A stretch of DNA of 64,000 nucleotides from positions 223,607 to 287,606 of the forward strand of contig NZ_JAFNJU010000003.1 of assembly GCF_017368455.1 (NCBI RefSeq), written 5' to 3'. The notes under the pieces were generated by a model. That model was not told where the DNA came from and searched no databases. It worked only from the letters and a program-made list of their open reading frames with translations. Source of the DNA: Proteiniclasticum aestuarii. Lineage in GTDB: Bacteria > Bacillota > Clostridia > Clostridiales > Clostridiaceae. The first letter of the stretch is position 1; each line of letters starts with the position of its first letter. Positions 25,118 to 33,160 of the stretch are shown here, piece after piece. Both the position numbers and the translations under genes were made by a program.

Positions 25118-26197
25118 ATGAAGAAAATCGCAATCATTGTATCTGTTCTGTTGCTGTCCGTAGGGTTATCAGCCTGCGGCAAAGAGGAGGTGCCGGAGGG
25201 ACCCATGGAAACACCGGTGGAGACGCCTGCCGAAGAAGAACCGGAAGAAGAACCGGTGGAAGAGCCGGTGGAGGAGCCAGAAGTGAGAGAAAAGCATCAC
25301 TACGACTCACCACAGCCTGGTCTGTCTCCACTGACAGGTCTTCCTTATGAGGGTGACGGTAAAGTCATCATGGTTCAGATCGAGAATACGGAAGCTGCAA
25401 GGCCTCACAGCGGTCTGGCGGAAGCGGGTCTGATCTATGAGATGGAAGTGGAAAGCACCATCACAAGGCTCACGGCCTTTTTCCATGGAAGTTATCCGGA
25501 AAAGGTGGGTCCGGTCAGAAGTGCCAGAAAACAGCATATGTTTTTGTGGAGCGAATGGAATTATCTGTATGTATTCTATGGTGGTTCCACGCCGGAGGGA
25601 CAGAACATCTACAACTGGATGCGTGACCTTGACATCACAGCCAGAAGAGTGGATGGAATGAGAGATACCATTGGATTCTCCAGATCAGCGGATAGAAAAG
25701 CGCCGCATAATGCCTACACTAATCTGGACACGATCATGGAAGAGGCCTATGACTTCGAACCGTATGATCGAACGCTTTATTATGCCGATGGGGCGGGAGT
25801 AGACGGAGAGCGTGCGGTGAAGGTATCCCTTTCCTACAGAAGCGACAACAAGGTCACTTATGAATACGATGAGGAGAGAGCGGAGTATCTTCGTTTCATC
25901 AACGGGAAGCCTATGATGGATAAGGAATCCGATGAGCAGATCGCGGTGAAGAATATCATTGTCCAGCACACCAATCACTATCATGTGACGGGAACAGTGT
26001 ATACCAATATGGATCTCGTTGGTACGGGAGACGCGGAGTATTTCATTGATGGCGTCATGAAGAAGGGAACCTGGGAAAGAAGGGATGAAGGAGTCATGAC
26101 CCGATATTTTGATGAAGAGGGTAATGAGATTCCATTCGAACCCGGAAAGACGTTCATTCAGATCATGAGAAACGACAGCGAAGTGCATTTCGAGTAG
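25118..26197 (+). CDS. DUF3048 lipoprotein (YerB-like)
   Basis: A 359-residue lipoprotein: signal peptide MKKIAIIVSVLLLSVGLSACG with lipobox LSAC, then a Glu/Pro-rich spacer (about residues 25-55) that probably spans the wall, then DUF3048 with LTGLPYEGDGKVIMVQIEN, ARPHSGLAEAGLIYEMEVE, VGPVRSARKQH and a C-terminal beta domain ending PGKTFIQIMRND. The function is not established; the family is exported and common in Firmicutes. ATG 25118 is preferred over 25112 because GGGGGA is 6 bases before it. An extended -10 TGGTAAAAT lies at 25076-25084. Confidence 0.88.
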   Translation: MKKIAIIVSVLLLSVGLSACGKEEVPEGPMETPVETPAEEEPEEEPVEEPVEEPEVREKHHYDSPQPGLSPLTGLPYEGDGKVIMVQIENTEAARPHSGLAEAGLIYEMEVESTITRLTAFFHGSYPEKVGPVRSARKQHMFLWSEWNYLYVFYGGSTPEGQNIYNWMRDLDITARRVDGMRDTIGFSRSADRKAPHNAYTNLDTIMEEAYDFEPYDRTLYYADGAGVDGERAVKVSLSYRSDNKVTYEYDEERAEYLRFINGKPMMDKESDEQIAVKNIIVQHTNHYHVTGTVYTNMDLVGTGDAEYFIDGVMKKGTWERRDEGVMTRYFDEEGNEIPFEPGKTFIQIMRNDSEVHFE

Positions 26198-26249
26198 TGA
26201 AAACCGTGGGTCTGCTTCATGTAGAGAAAGTCCATATGGGTAGCAGAAA

Positions 26250-26282
26250 GGCCTGAAACATCGCAGTGTGATGTTTCAGGCC
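26250..26282. terminator. Hairpin between convergent genes
   Basis: Perfect 13-bp arms (26250-26262 and 26270-26282, GGCCTGAAACATC and its complement), extended outward by AGCAGA/TCTGCT. No strong T-run, so termination in either direction is plausible but unproved. Confidence 0.6.
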
Positions 26283-26323
26283 TCTGCTTATTCATAAGGG
26301 AAGGCTTCAAGTACCGCTTCCCA

Positions 26324-27193
26324 TCAGAGATCATTTGTGTTGAAGGTGTCCCCATGTTCCAGATCACCATACTGGAAACCTCTTTTGAACCATCTCATCC
26401 GCTGCTCGGATGTGCCATGGGTGAAGGTGTCAGGAATCACATATCCCTGAGACTGCTTCTGGAGACGGTCGTCTCCGATGGCATTGGCTGCATTGATGGC
26501 TTCCTCCAGATCCCCTTCTTCCAGATAGCCTCTGCCATGCACATAGTGGGCAAAGACACCTGCCAGATAATCCGCCTGAAGTTCCAGACGAACGAGATAG
26601 GTATTGTATTCCGTTTCACTGACTCTGCCGCGAAGATCCTGGACCTGCTGAGAAATGCCGAGGAGCGTCTGCACATGGTGGCCTACTTCATGAGCCACCA
26701 CATAGGCCATGGCGAAATCTCCCGGTGCGCCGAACCGCTGACTCAGCTGCTGGTAGAATTCAAGATCGATATACACTTTCTGATCCGCCGGGCAGTAGAA
26801 GGGGCCGGTGGATGAGCCTGCCACGCCGCAGGCAGACTGGACACTGTCATTGAAGAGAACCAGCGTCGGTTTCTGATAGGTGCCGCCGTTCTCTCTGAAG
26901 ATCTCAGTCCAGACATCCTCCGTATCCGCTAAAACCACAGACACGAATTCTGCCAGCTCGTCTTCCTGCTGGGTGCTTTCATAAGGCGCCTGGGTACCAG
27001 GGTTCACGACACCGGGGTTGGGGTTGAGAAAAGATCCGATGTCTCCACCAAGCAGAGCGATGATGATGATAAGGATGATTCCGAATCCACCACCCATGAT
27101 GCTTTTTCCGCCGATGCCTCCACCCATGCCGGACCTAGTGCGGCCTCTTCGATCTTCCACGTTGGAGCTGCTTCTTCTACCTTTCCATTTCAT
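26324..27193 (-). CDS. Neutral zinc metallopeptidase, YpfJ/KPN_02809 family
   Basis: A 289-residue protein with an N-terminal basic stretch, one membrane helix at about residues 36-52 (FGIILIIIIALLGG) and an extracytoplasmic domain with the zinc site HEVGHHVQTLLG (about residue 168) and AYVV before it. YFCPADQKVYIDLEFYQ-type text (FYCPADQKVYIDLEFY here) and RLELQADYLAGVFAH (third zinc ligand Glu) are family marks. The natural substrate is unknown. Confidence 0.9.
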   Translation of the reverse strand: MKWKGRRSSSNVEDRRGRTRSGMGGGIGGKSIMGGGFGIILIIIIALLGGDIGSFLNPNPGVVNPGTQAPYESTQQEDELAEFVSVVLADTEDVWTEIFRENGGTYQKPTLVLFNDSVQSACGVAGSSTGPFYCPADQKVYIDLEFYQQLSQRFGAPGDFAMAYVVAHEVGHHVQTLLGISQQVQDLRGRVSETEYNTYLVRLELQADYLAGVFAHYVHGRGYLEEGDLEEAINAANAIGDDRLQKQSQGYVIPDTFTHGTSEQRMRWFKRGFQYGDLEHGDTFNTNDL

Positions 27194-27293
27194 ATCTAAC
27201 TCTCTCCTATGCTATGATTTTTACACACACAGTCTTACTGCTTTCATGATTCTGATTACTCTAATTATACCATTTTCCGGAAGTGATATATTT

Positions 27294-27714
27294 TGACAAT
27301 CAGTGAATTGAGAGCCCTATCATGAAGAATATATGAACAGGTTGTGCCTGTTATTCATGGCGTTCGGAGATTCACGGAACTTTGCAAAGGAATTATTAAG
27401 ATTAATGGTATAGCATGAATGCTACAGCTACCTATTGAATGAAAAGGTTTTAGACAAGATATAGCGGGTAGATATTATGGAAATGTTAAATCTCATGAAA
27501 CGGGTTGACATTCGAGAATTCCCAGTCAAAAAGTTATACACAAAGAATGTGGACAATAATGAGAATCTGTGGATAACATCAGCATTGATTCTGTGGGTTT
27601 CCACTGTTTTAACCACATTATCCACAGGAAAAGGAGTAGAACATCCACTGTTCTGTGGATAACATTTGATGGCTGCTAAGCATACTGTGAATCATATTTC
27701 AAGGAGAATTTATT
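27294..27714. other. DnaA-box cluster in a 420-base gap
   Basis: Four perfect DnaA boxes (TTATNCACA) lie within 130 bases: TTATACACA 27534-27542 (+), TGTGGATAA 27568-27576 (-), TTATCCACA 27618-27626 (+) and TGTGGATAA 27654-27662 (-). TGTGGACAA (27548-27556) is one base off. Upstream are small inverted repeats AACAGG/CCTGTT (27336-27352) and TAGCAT/ATGCTA (27411-27424) in AT-rich sequence. No dnaA, dnaN or rpmH is nearby. It could be an origin, a DnaA-titrating site or a DnaA-controlled promoter for sfsA. Confidence 0.75.
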
Positions 27715-28419
27715 ATGAAATTCATAAAAGATACTGTTCGAGCCACCTTTGTGAAAAGACCAAACCGCTTTCAGGGGTTTGTGGAATATGAAGGAGAAGT
27801 GATCATGACCCATGTACCCAATACGGGCCGTGTTCAGGAGATCCTGCTGCCGGGCGCAACGGTGATTCTGAGAAAAGAAGACAATCCTGCGCGTAAAACC
27901 GCCTTCAGTCTCATTGCAGCCTATAAGGGAGAAGCGCTGATCAACATCGATTCTCAGATTCCCAATAAAGTGGTGGAGGAAGCTCTTCTATGTGGTCATA
28001 TACCGGAACTCAGGAAATATTCCATCATACAGAGAGAAAAAACATACAATAAGAGCAGGTTCGATTTTCTCCTTGAAAGTCCTGAAGGGGAGAAGTTCTA
28101 TCTGGAGGTCAAGGGCGTGACACTGGAGGAGAAAGGACGAGCAAGTTTTCCAGATGCCCCTACAGAAAGAGGAACAAAACACATCAATGAGCTGATGGAT
28201 GCCTATGATGAAGGGTACGGGGCAGGAGTGCTTTTTGTACTTCAGATGGCGAATATGAAAGAATTTTCACCGGCCTATGAAAAGGATCCGCTCTTTTCCT
28301 CTACGCTCTACAAGGCCAGCCAGCATGGCGTCATGGTCATGGCTTATGAATGCAAAGTGACAGAACATTCCCTTGATCTCACGCAGCCGGTTCCGGTGCG
28401 ATTCCGGGAGGAAGGCTGA
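27715..28419 (+). CDS. sfsA: SfsA family DNA/sugar-fermentation protein
   Basis: A 234-residue SfsA protein: N-terminal OB-like domain (FVKRPNRFQGFVEY, HVPNTGRVQEILLPGATV) and a C-terminal PD-(D/E)XK-like nuclease fold (SRFDFLLE, FYLEVKGVTLEE, FPDAPTERGTKHI). First described as a sugar-fermentation stimulator in E. coli with DNA-binding ability; its true biochemical role is still debated. AAGGAG precedes the ATG. It is the first gene after the DnaA-box cluster. Confidence 0.95.
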   Translation: MKFIKDTVRATFVKRPNRFQGFVEYEGEVIMTHVPNTGRVQEILLPGATVILRKEDNPARKTAFSLIAAYKGEALINIDSQIPNKVVEEALLCGHIPELRKYSIIQREKTYNKSRFDFLLESPEGEKFYLEVKGVTLEEKGRASFPDAPTERGTKHINELMDAYDEGYGAGVLFVLQMANMKEFSPAYEKDPLFSSTLYKASQHGVMVMAYECKVTEHSLDLTQPVPVRFREEG

Positions 28420-28503
28420 CCGAAGTTTCAGAAAAAAACTTCATATCGCTGGGCTTGATTAGTGATATAATAATTCAAAATGAATGGAATTCTGGAGGGA
28501 CAT

Positions 28504-29175
28504 ATGGAAAAGAGACCTGCACCGACCATCACCACAAACCTCCGAGGACACATGCTGGAAGTGCCTGAAGTGATACGAAAGGCAAGTGGTATCGTGATCC
28601 TCGGTAAACGAATCAAATCGCTGCTCTTTACGACGGATGTGGCAGTGATCAAGAATACCAATGCGGACGCCATCATGAGTGTCTATCCCTTTACACCGCA
28701 GCCCATCATCACCCAGAGCCTCATTGCGGCATCGGATGTACCGGTTTTCTGCGGTGTCGGCGGGGGAACCACCACGGGCAAGAGGGTGATCAATCTGGCT
28801 CTGGATGCGGAGTTTAAAGGAGCCATTGCCGTGGTGCTGAACAGTCCCACGAAAAATGATATACTGCAAGGGGTGAGGGATACCATCGATATCCCCATCG
28901 TCATCACCGTCATTTCCATACTGGACGACTTCGAGGAAAGAATCCGATCCGGTGCCACGATCTTCAATGTATCCGGAGCGAGAGAGACACCGGAGATCGT
29001 GAGAAAGATCAGGGAAAAGTATCCGGAGTTTCCGATCATCGCCACAGGTGGTCCAACAGAGAAGAGTATTCTGGAAACCATCGAAGCGGGAGCCAATGCC
29101 ATCACCTACACACCACCATCCAATACGGAAATCATGAAGAAGCTTATGGATAAATACAGGGGGCAAAATTATTGA
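28504..29175 (+). CDS. Conserved TIM-barrel-like protein, function unknown
   Basis: A 223-residue protein that resembles a family common in Clostridia and often labelled only 'hydrolase'. Visible are LRGHMLEVPEVIRKASGI at the start, a Gly-rich loop CGVGGGTTTGKR (about 82-93), repeating beta-strand/Gly patterns GAIAVVLNSP, IPIVITVIS and FPIIATGGPTEKSI, and EAGANAITYTPP, which look like a phosphate-binding TIM barrel. ATG 28504 is set by GGAGGG. An extended -10 TGATATAAT is at 28464-28472. The next gene overlaps by 4 bases. Confidence 0.75.
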   Translation: MEKRPAPTITTNLRGHMLEVPEVIRKASGIVILGKRIKSLLFTTDVAVIKNTNADAIMSVYPFTPQPIITQSLIAASDVPVFCGVGGGTTTGKRVINLALDAEFKGAIAVVLNSPTKNDILQGVRDTIDIPIVITVISILDDFEERIRSGATIFNVSGARETPEIVRKIREKYPEFPIIATGGPTEKSILETIEAGANAITYTPPSNTEIMKKLMDKYRGQNY

Positions 29176-29402
29176 GTGCAAATGTATTAGCGGAAAACTG
29201 CAAGCACTGTCCGGAATATCAGAAGAGCTGTGAGGGCAATGACCCCTCCTGTCTCTGCTACAGATGTCCAAGGAATCTCGGGCAATGCATAACAGTTAAG
29301 TACTGCAGAGAAACAGAATCGGTTCTGGAGCTGGCCAGTTCTATAGACATGGAACGTGAATATATGATAGAAAGATATTACAAGACAAAAAATATGGAAT
29401 AG
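29172..29402 (+). CDS. Small cysteine-rich protein
   Basis: A 76-residue protein with eight Cys between residues 10 and 45, in the order CKHC, C, CLC, C, C, C, a pattern that could bind zinc or an iron-sulfur cluster. I do not recognise a family. The TTG start overlaps the preceding stop (ATTGA) and AGGGGG lies about 9 bases upstream, so translation is coupled to the TIM-barrel gene. The gene for a metallopeptidase follows after 15 bases. Confidence 0.6.
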   Translation: MSANVLAENCKHCPEYQKSCEGNDPSCLCYRCPRNLGQCITVKYCRETESVLELASSIDMEREYMIERYYKTKNME

Positions 29403-29417
29403 ATAGGAGTGAAGATT

Positions 29418-30926
29418 TTGGAAAACTACAAAGAAGGATTCAAGAGATTTCTTGAGATTCAGGAAGAGATGAAGAACATCGGAGATGCACAAGGTGTCCT
29501 TTACTGGGATATGGCGACGATCATGCCTTCCAAGGGAGTGGAGAGAAGATCTGAAGTGATGGCATACCTCAGTAAACTCATGTATGATCTGGAAACCAGC
29601 AAGGAATACAATGATCTGGTCTATGGTCTCCATGAACATCTGGAAGAAATGGACGACAAGGAAAAGGCCATGATCAAGGCTGCTAAGAAATCCCTGGATT
29701 TCATGAATAAGATTCCAGAGGAAGAATATCTTGAGTACAGCAAGCTCGTGGCATCCGGTGAAAACTACTGGGCAGATGCAAGAAGCAAGAATGACTATGA
29801 AGCATTCAAACCGATTCTGGAGAAGATCGTTTATTTCAACAAGAAGATTGCAGGGTATATCGGCTATGAGGATACTCCCTATGATGCGCTTCTGGATATG
29901 TATGAACCAGGTGCCACAGTGAAGGAAATCGATAAGGTTTTCAAAGAGCTGAGAGATGGTCTTATTGAGCTGATCGACAAGATCAATGCCAGCGATGTCC
30001 GGATAGATGGGGATGTGCTCAAGGGCGAGTATGAAATCGAGCCACAGAAGAAATACAACACAGAGCTTGCCAAGAGACTAGGGTATGATTTTGAGCGTGG
30101 AGCCATTGCAGAGAGTGCGCATCCTTTCTCCACAAACTTCGGAAACAAGGATGTGAGAATCACAACTGCATACAGCAAGGAAGACCCCCTTACCGCCATG
30201 TACAGCACCATTCACGAAACAGGACATGCCATTTATGAGCAGAATATCCCAGACGATCTGACAAAAACCAATATCGGTGGAGGGGTATCCATGGGCATCC
30301 ATGAGTCCCAATCCAGATTCTACGAGAATATTCTGGCTAGAAGTCAGGAATTCATCGATGCCGAATATCCGAATATGGTGAAGGCTTTCGAGGGACTGAA
30401 AGACCTTACTCCATTTGATGTGTTCCAGGCGGTGAACGATGTGAAGCCATCTCTGATCAGAATCGATGCAGATGAGCTCACCTACAGTCTTCATATCATC
30501 ATCCGCTATGAACTGGAGAAGATGATGATCAATGGAGAAGTGAATTTCGATGAACTGCCAGAACTGTGGGCGGACAAGTATGAAGAGTATCTGGGGGTAA
30601 GACCGGATACCTTCGCCAAGGGTGTACTGCAGGATGTCCACTGGTCCGGCGGCATGATCGGATACTTCCCAAGCTATGCGCTGGGTAATCTCTACGGAGC
30701 TCAGATGCTGTACAAGGGCATCTTCAGAGATCTTCCAGACTATCATCAGCTGATTAAGGACGGCAAGATCAGTGAAATCACCAAATGGCTTTCCGATAAC
30801 GTGCATAGCCATGGTGGAACCTATGAGCCCAAGGTTCTCATTGAGAAGATCACAGGGGAACCGCTGAACGCGAAGTACTTCCTCCAGTATCTGAACGAGA
30901 AGTACAGCAAAATCTACAATCTATAG
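29418..30926 (+). CDS. Carboxypeptidase Taq (M32 metallopeptidase)
   Basis: A 502-residue zinc carboxypeptidase. STIHETGHAIYEQNIP holds the HExxH-type site (HETGH), GIHESQSRFYENI the third ligand Glu, and LTYSLHIIIRYELEK and GYFPSYALGNLYGAQ are M32 signatures. It removes C-terminal residues from peptides in the cytoplasm, useful in an amino-acid fermenter. TTG at 29418 lies 8 bases after TAGGAG; the in-frame GTG at 29409 overlaps that site. The stop codon lies inside a 58-base perfect palindrome. Confidence 0.92.
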   Translation: MENYKEGFKRFLEIQEEMKNIGDAQGVLYWDMATIMPSKGVERRSEVMAYLSKLMYDLETSKEYNDLVYGLHEHLEEMDDKEKAMIKAAKKSLDFMNKIPEEEYLEYSKLVASGENYWADARSKNDYEAFKPILEKIVYFNKKIAGYIGYEDTPYDALLDMYEPGATVKEIDKVFKELRDGLIELIDKINASDVRIDGDVLKGEYEIEPQKKYNTELAKRLGYDFERGAIAESAHPFSTNFGNKDVRITTAYSKEDPLTAMYSTIHETGHAIYEQNIPDDLTKTNIGGGVSMGIHESQSRFYENILARSQEFIDAEYPNMVKAFEGLKDLTPFDVFQAVNDVKPSLIRIDADELTYSLHIIIRYELEKMMINGEVNFDELPELWADKYEEYLGVRPDTFAKGVLQDVHWSGGMIGYFPSYALGNLYGAQMLYKGIFRDLPDYHQLIKDGKISEITKWLSDNVHSHGGTYEPKVLIEKITGEPLNAKYFLQYLNEKYSKIYNL

Positions 30927-30980
30927 TAATACAAAATGGTCCTGAAGGAGATCTCCTTCAGGACCATTTTGTATTACTAT
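30923..30980. terminator. 58-base perfect palindrome acting as bidirectional terminator
   Basis: Bases 30923-30951 are the exact reverse complement of 30952-30980, centred on GGAGATCTCC with no unpaired loop. It starts at the last bases of the M32 stop codon and lies between convergent genes. Confidence 0.85.
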
Positions 30981-31009
30981 GATTTATGAGCACGAGTGGA
31001 AAGGTTCTT

Positions 31010-31708
31010 CTACAAGTGTCTGATGATGTGCAGTAGAATCGATACGGTGTTTTCCACAGCCAGGTCCTTGAACTTCTCATAGTCCATGCTGGCACCGGTA
31101 CTGGCATTGTCTGAAATGGCCCGGATGACAGCGAAGGGGATATGATTGAGATAGGCTGCCTGAGCAATGGCGGCGCCTTCCATTTCGCATGCGGAAGCAT
31201 CAAAGGTTTCGGACAGGTCCATGATTTTTTCTTTGCTGGAAATGAACTGATCTCCGCTGACGATGACTCCTTCATGGGTGGTATAGTCGTGATTGCTTCT
31301 TGATGCGGCAAGAGCAAGACTGGTGAGGGCTTCATCCGTGAGGAAGGAAGAGGTTTCGAATCTCGGAATCTCTCCTCGTTTCAGTCCGAAGGCGGTCACA
31401 TCCATATCATGCTGGATCAGTGATGTGGCAACTACTACATCCATGGGAACGATGGTTTCCTTGACGCCTCCAGCGACGCCAACGTTGATGAGGTGGGTCA
31501 CCTGATAGTCATCGGCCAGGATCTGGGCGCATAGGGCTGCATTCACTTTTCCGATGCCGGAGACCACCATGACGACGGGAACATTTTCGATGTTTCCTTT
31601 GAAAAATTCCATTCTGGCTTTGATTCTGGTTTCCTTAAGATTCATGATTTTCTTCAACGGGGCAAGTTCTTCCTCCATGGCACAGATGATTCCTAGTATT
31701 TTATTCAT
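31010..31708 (-). CDS. mtnN: 5'-methylthioadenosine/S-adenosylhomocysteine nucleosidase
   Basis: A 232-residue nucleosidase that releases adenine from MTA and SAH, recycling by-products of SAM use. GIICAMEEELAPLK (general base Glu), GVAGGV, SGDQFISS, ACEMEGAAIAQ (ribose-binding Met-Glu) and FAVIRAISDNAS (catalytic Asp) are all present. AAAGGAG precedes the start on the minus strand. Confidence 0.95.
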   Translation of the reverse strand: MNKILGIICAMEEELAPLKKIMNLKETRIKARMEFFKGNIENVPVVMVVSGIGKVNAALCAQILADDYQVTHLINVGVAGGVKETIVPMDVVVATSLIQHDMDVTAFGLKRGEIPRFETSSFLTDEALTSLALAASRSNHDYTTHEGVIVSGDQFISSKEKIMDLSETFDASACEMEGAAIAQAAYLNHIPFAVIRAISDNASTGASMDYEKFKDLAVENTVSILLHIIRHL

Positions 31709-31861
31709 TTAATTCTCCTTTGAACCCTTTTGTTTTCTTTCATTATATTGAAAGATGGAGGTGCTGTCCATTGGGCAGGAAAAAGTATGCATCCATTTCT
31801 CTGCGACATGCAGCAGGCTGGATACTCTTGAATCTCTCTGCATGATAATTTGAGAAATCCA

Positions 31862-31890
31862 TTGAAAATCAGGGGGATCTGTACTATATT
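31862..31890 (+). promoter_or_regulatory. Promoter of tcdA
   Basis: -35 TTGAAA (31862-31867), 17-base spacer, -10 TATATT (31885-31890). Confidence 0.65.
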
Positions 31891-31922
31891 ATATGTTGTC
31901 TGAAATGAAAGGAATGGAAATT

Positions 31923-32654
31923 ATGCAACATGAATTAAGAAGAACGGGAATGCTCATAGGAGAAGAAAAATTGACGAAGCTCCATCAGTCCAAAGTGGTT
32001 TTGCTGGGTCTTGGGGGAGTGGGAGGAACCTGCTTTGAAACACTGGTTCGAGGTGGAATTGGTAACCTCACGGTGGTGGACAATGATATATTCACCCTAT
32101 CCAACCTGAATCGGCAGCTTCTGTCGTCCTATGACAATATCGGAAAATATAAAGTGGATGCAGCCATAGAAAGAGCCTCGCAGATCAATAAGCACTGCGT
32201 AATCACGGGCTACAAGGCGTTCATAGGTCTGGAGAATATGGAGGAGATTATTCCAGAAGGCACGGATTACGTCATCGATGCCATCGATACGGTGACCAGT
32301 AAACTGCAGGTCATCGAATACTGCAGAGCAAAGGAGATTCCAGTGATCAGCTCCATGGGTACGGGCAACAAGCTCGATCCCACAAAACTCATCGTGACGG
32401 ATATCACGAAAACCACCATGTGTCCGCTGGCTAAAGTCATGAGAAGGGAACTGAAAAGAAGGGGCATCGGATCGCTGAAGGTGATTTCCTCCACGGAAAA
32501 GCCGCTGGTTCCTATGGAAATAGGACAGGAGTCCACTGATGGTCCTGTAAGTATGCTCAAAAAAAGAAGTACTCCTGGGAGTACCTCATTTGTTCCACCT
32601 GCAGCAGGGATTATTCTGGCGGGTGAAGTCATCAATGATCTGATGGAAAGATAA
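31923..32654 (+). CDS. tcdA: tRNA threonylcarbamoyladenosine dehydratase (ThiF/E1-like)
   Basis: A 243-residue E1-like adenylating protein. LLGLGGVGGTCFETLVRGG is the ATP loop, VVDNDIFTLSNLNRQLLSS the R/N/Q catalytic block, and DYVIDAIDTVTSKL the Asp motif; MGTGNKLDPTKLIVTDI is typical of TcdA/CsdL, which cyclises t6A to ct6A at position 37 of ANN-decoding tRNAs. ATG 31923 is chosen for AAAGGA 10 bases upstream; earlier in-frame ATGs lie in or before that site. Confidence 0.88.
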   Translation: MQHELRRTGMLIGEEKLTKLHQSKVVLLGLGGVGGTCFETLVRGGIGNLTVVDNDIFTLSNLNRQLLSSYDNIGKYKVDAAIERASQINKHCVITGYKAFIGLENMEEIIPEGTDYVIDAIDTVTSKLQVIEYCRAKEIPVISSMGTGNKLDPTKLIVTDITKTTMCPLAKVMRRELKRRGIGSLKVISSTEKPLVPMEIGQESTDGPVSMLKKRSTPGSTSFVPPAAGIILAGEVINDLMER

Positions 32655-32656
32655 GA

Positions 32657-32869
32657 TCAGGGCATTCTGAACTGATTGATCTCACCGATGTATTCGTATC
32701 CGAATTCACCGAGTTTCGAGATCAGATCAGATTGATTGATGTCATACCTTTCGCATAGTGCGTTGAGTGATGAGTAATCATTTCTGAGCTTCGTGTTGAT
32801 GGTGCTCAGTAGGATAAAAGGATCCATCTCCATGACGGCCTCATGATTGAAGTTTGTTTCGAGCATCAT
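32657..32869 (-). CDS. DUF4250 family small protein
   Basis: A 70-residue protein with the DUF4250 core MDPFILLSTINTKLRNDYSSL, CERYDI and GYEYIGEINQFR at the end. The family is short, restricted to Firmicutes and of unknown function. GGGGGG lies 8 bases before the first ATG; an internal ATG before the DPF core would give the more usual length of about 58. Convergent with tcdA, 2 bases away. Confidence 0.8.
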   Translation of the reverse strand: MMLETNFNHEAVMEMDPFILLSTINTKLRNDYSSLNALCERYDINQSDLISKLGEFGYEYIGEINQFRMP

Positions 32870-33160
32870 TAGTATTCCCCCCTAATTCGTGATTGATGTG
32901 TTACGAATATTATATAATGAATTGGGCTTCCGGTGTAAATTATTAACAATAGTTTGATAAATATTATAAGTTTGTTAATTAACTATCTAAGTAATCTAGA
33001 AATTCATAATGAGAACTGAGTAGTGAAAGTCCATGAGCGGGAGAAAAAGAATGTCCGTCTTGTGGACTTTGCCTATATTTAAAGGTAGAATTGAAAGTGA
33101 GTAAATTCAGAATTGACAAGCAAAGAGGAGTTGAGGGGGAGCTGTTTCTGCAGCTGATCT
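32870..33160. other. AT-rich intergenic region
   Basis: A 290-base gap. It contains an AT-rich promoter-like stretch (TATATAAT near 32914) for DUF4250 and an 8-bp inverted repeat AAAGTCCA/TGGACTTT (33026-33033 and 33063-33070). I see no match to a riboswitch known to me. Next to the following gene, GAGGGGGA (33133-33140) is separated from its ATG by a small hairpin AGCTG/CAGCT (33140-33155). Confidence 0.4.

Noticed and set aside
32870..33160. Possible riboswitch or T-box before the Old Yellow Enzyme gene
   Set aside because: There is one 8-bp inverted repeat but no known riboswitch core, T-box sequence or terminator.
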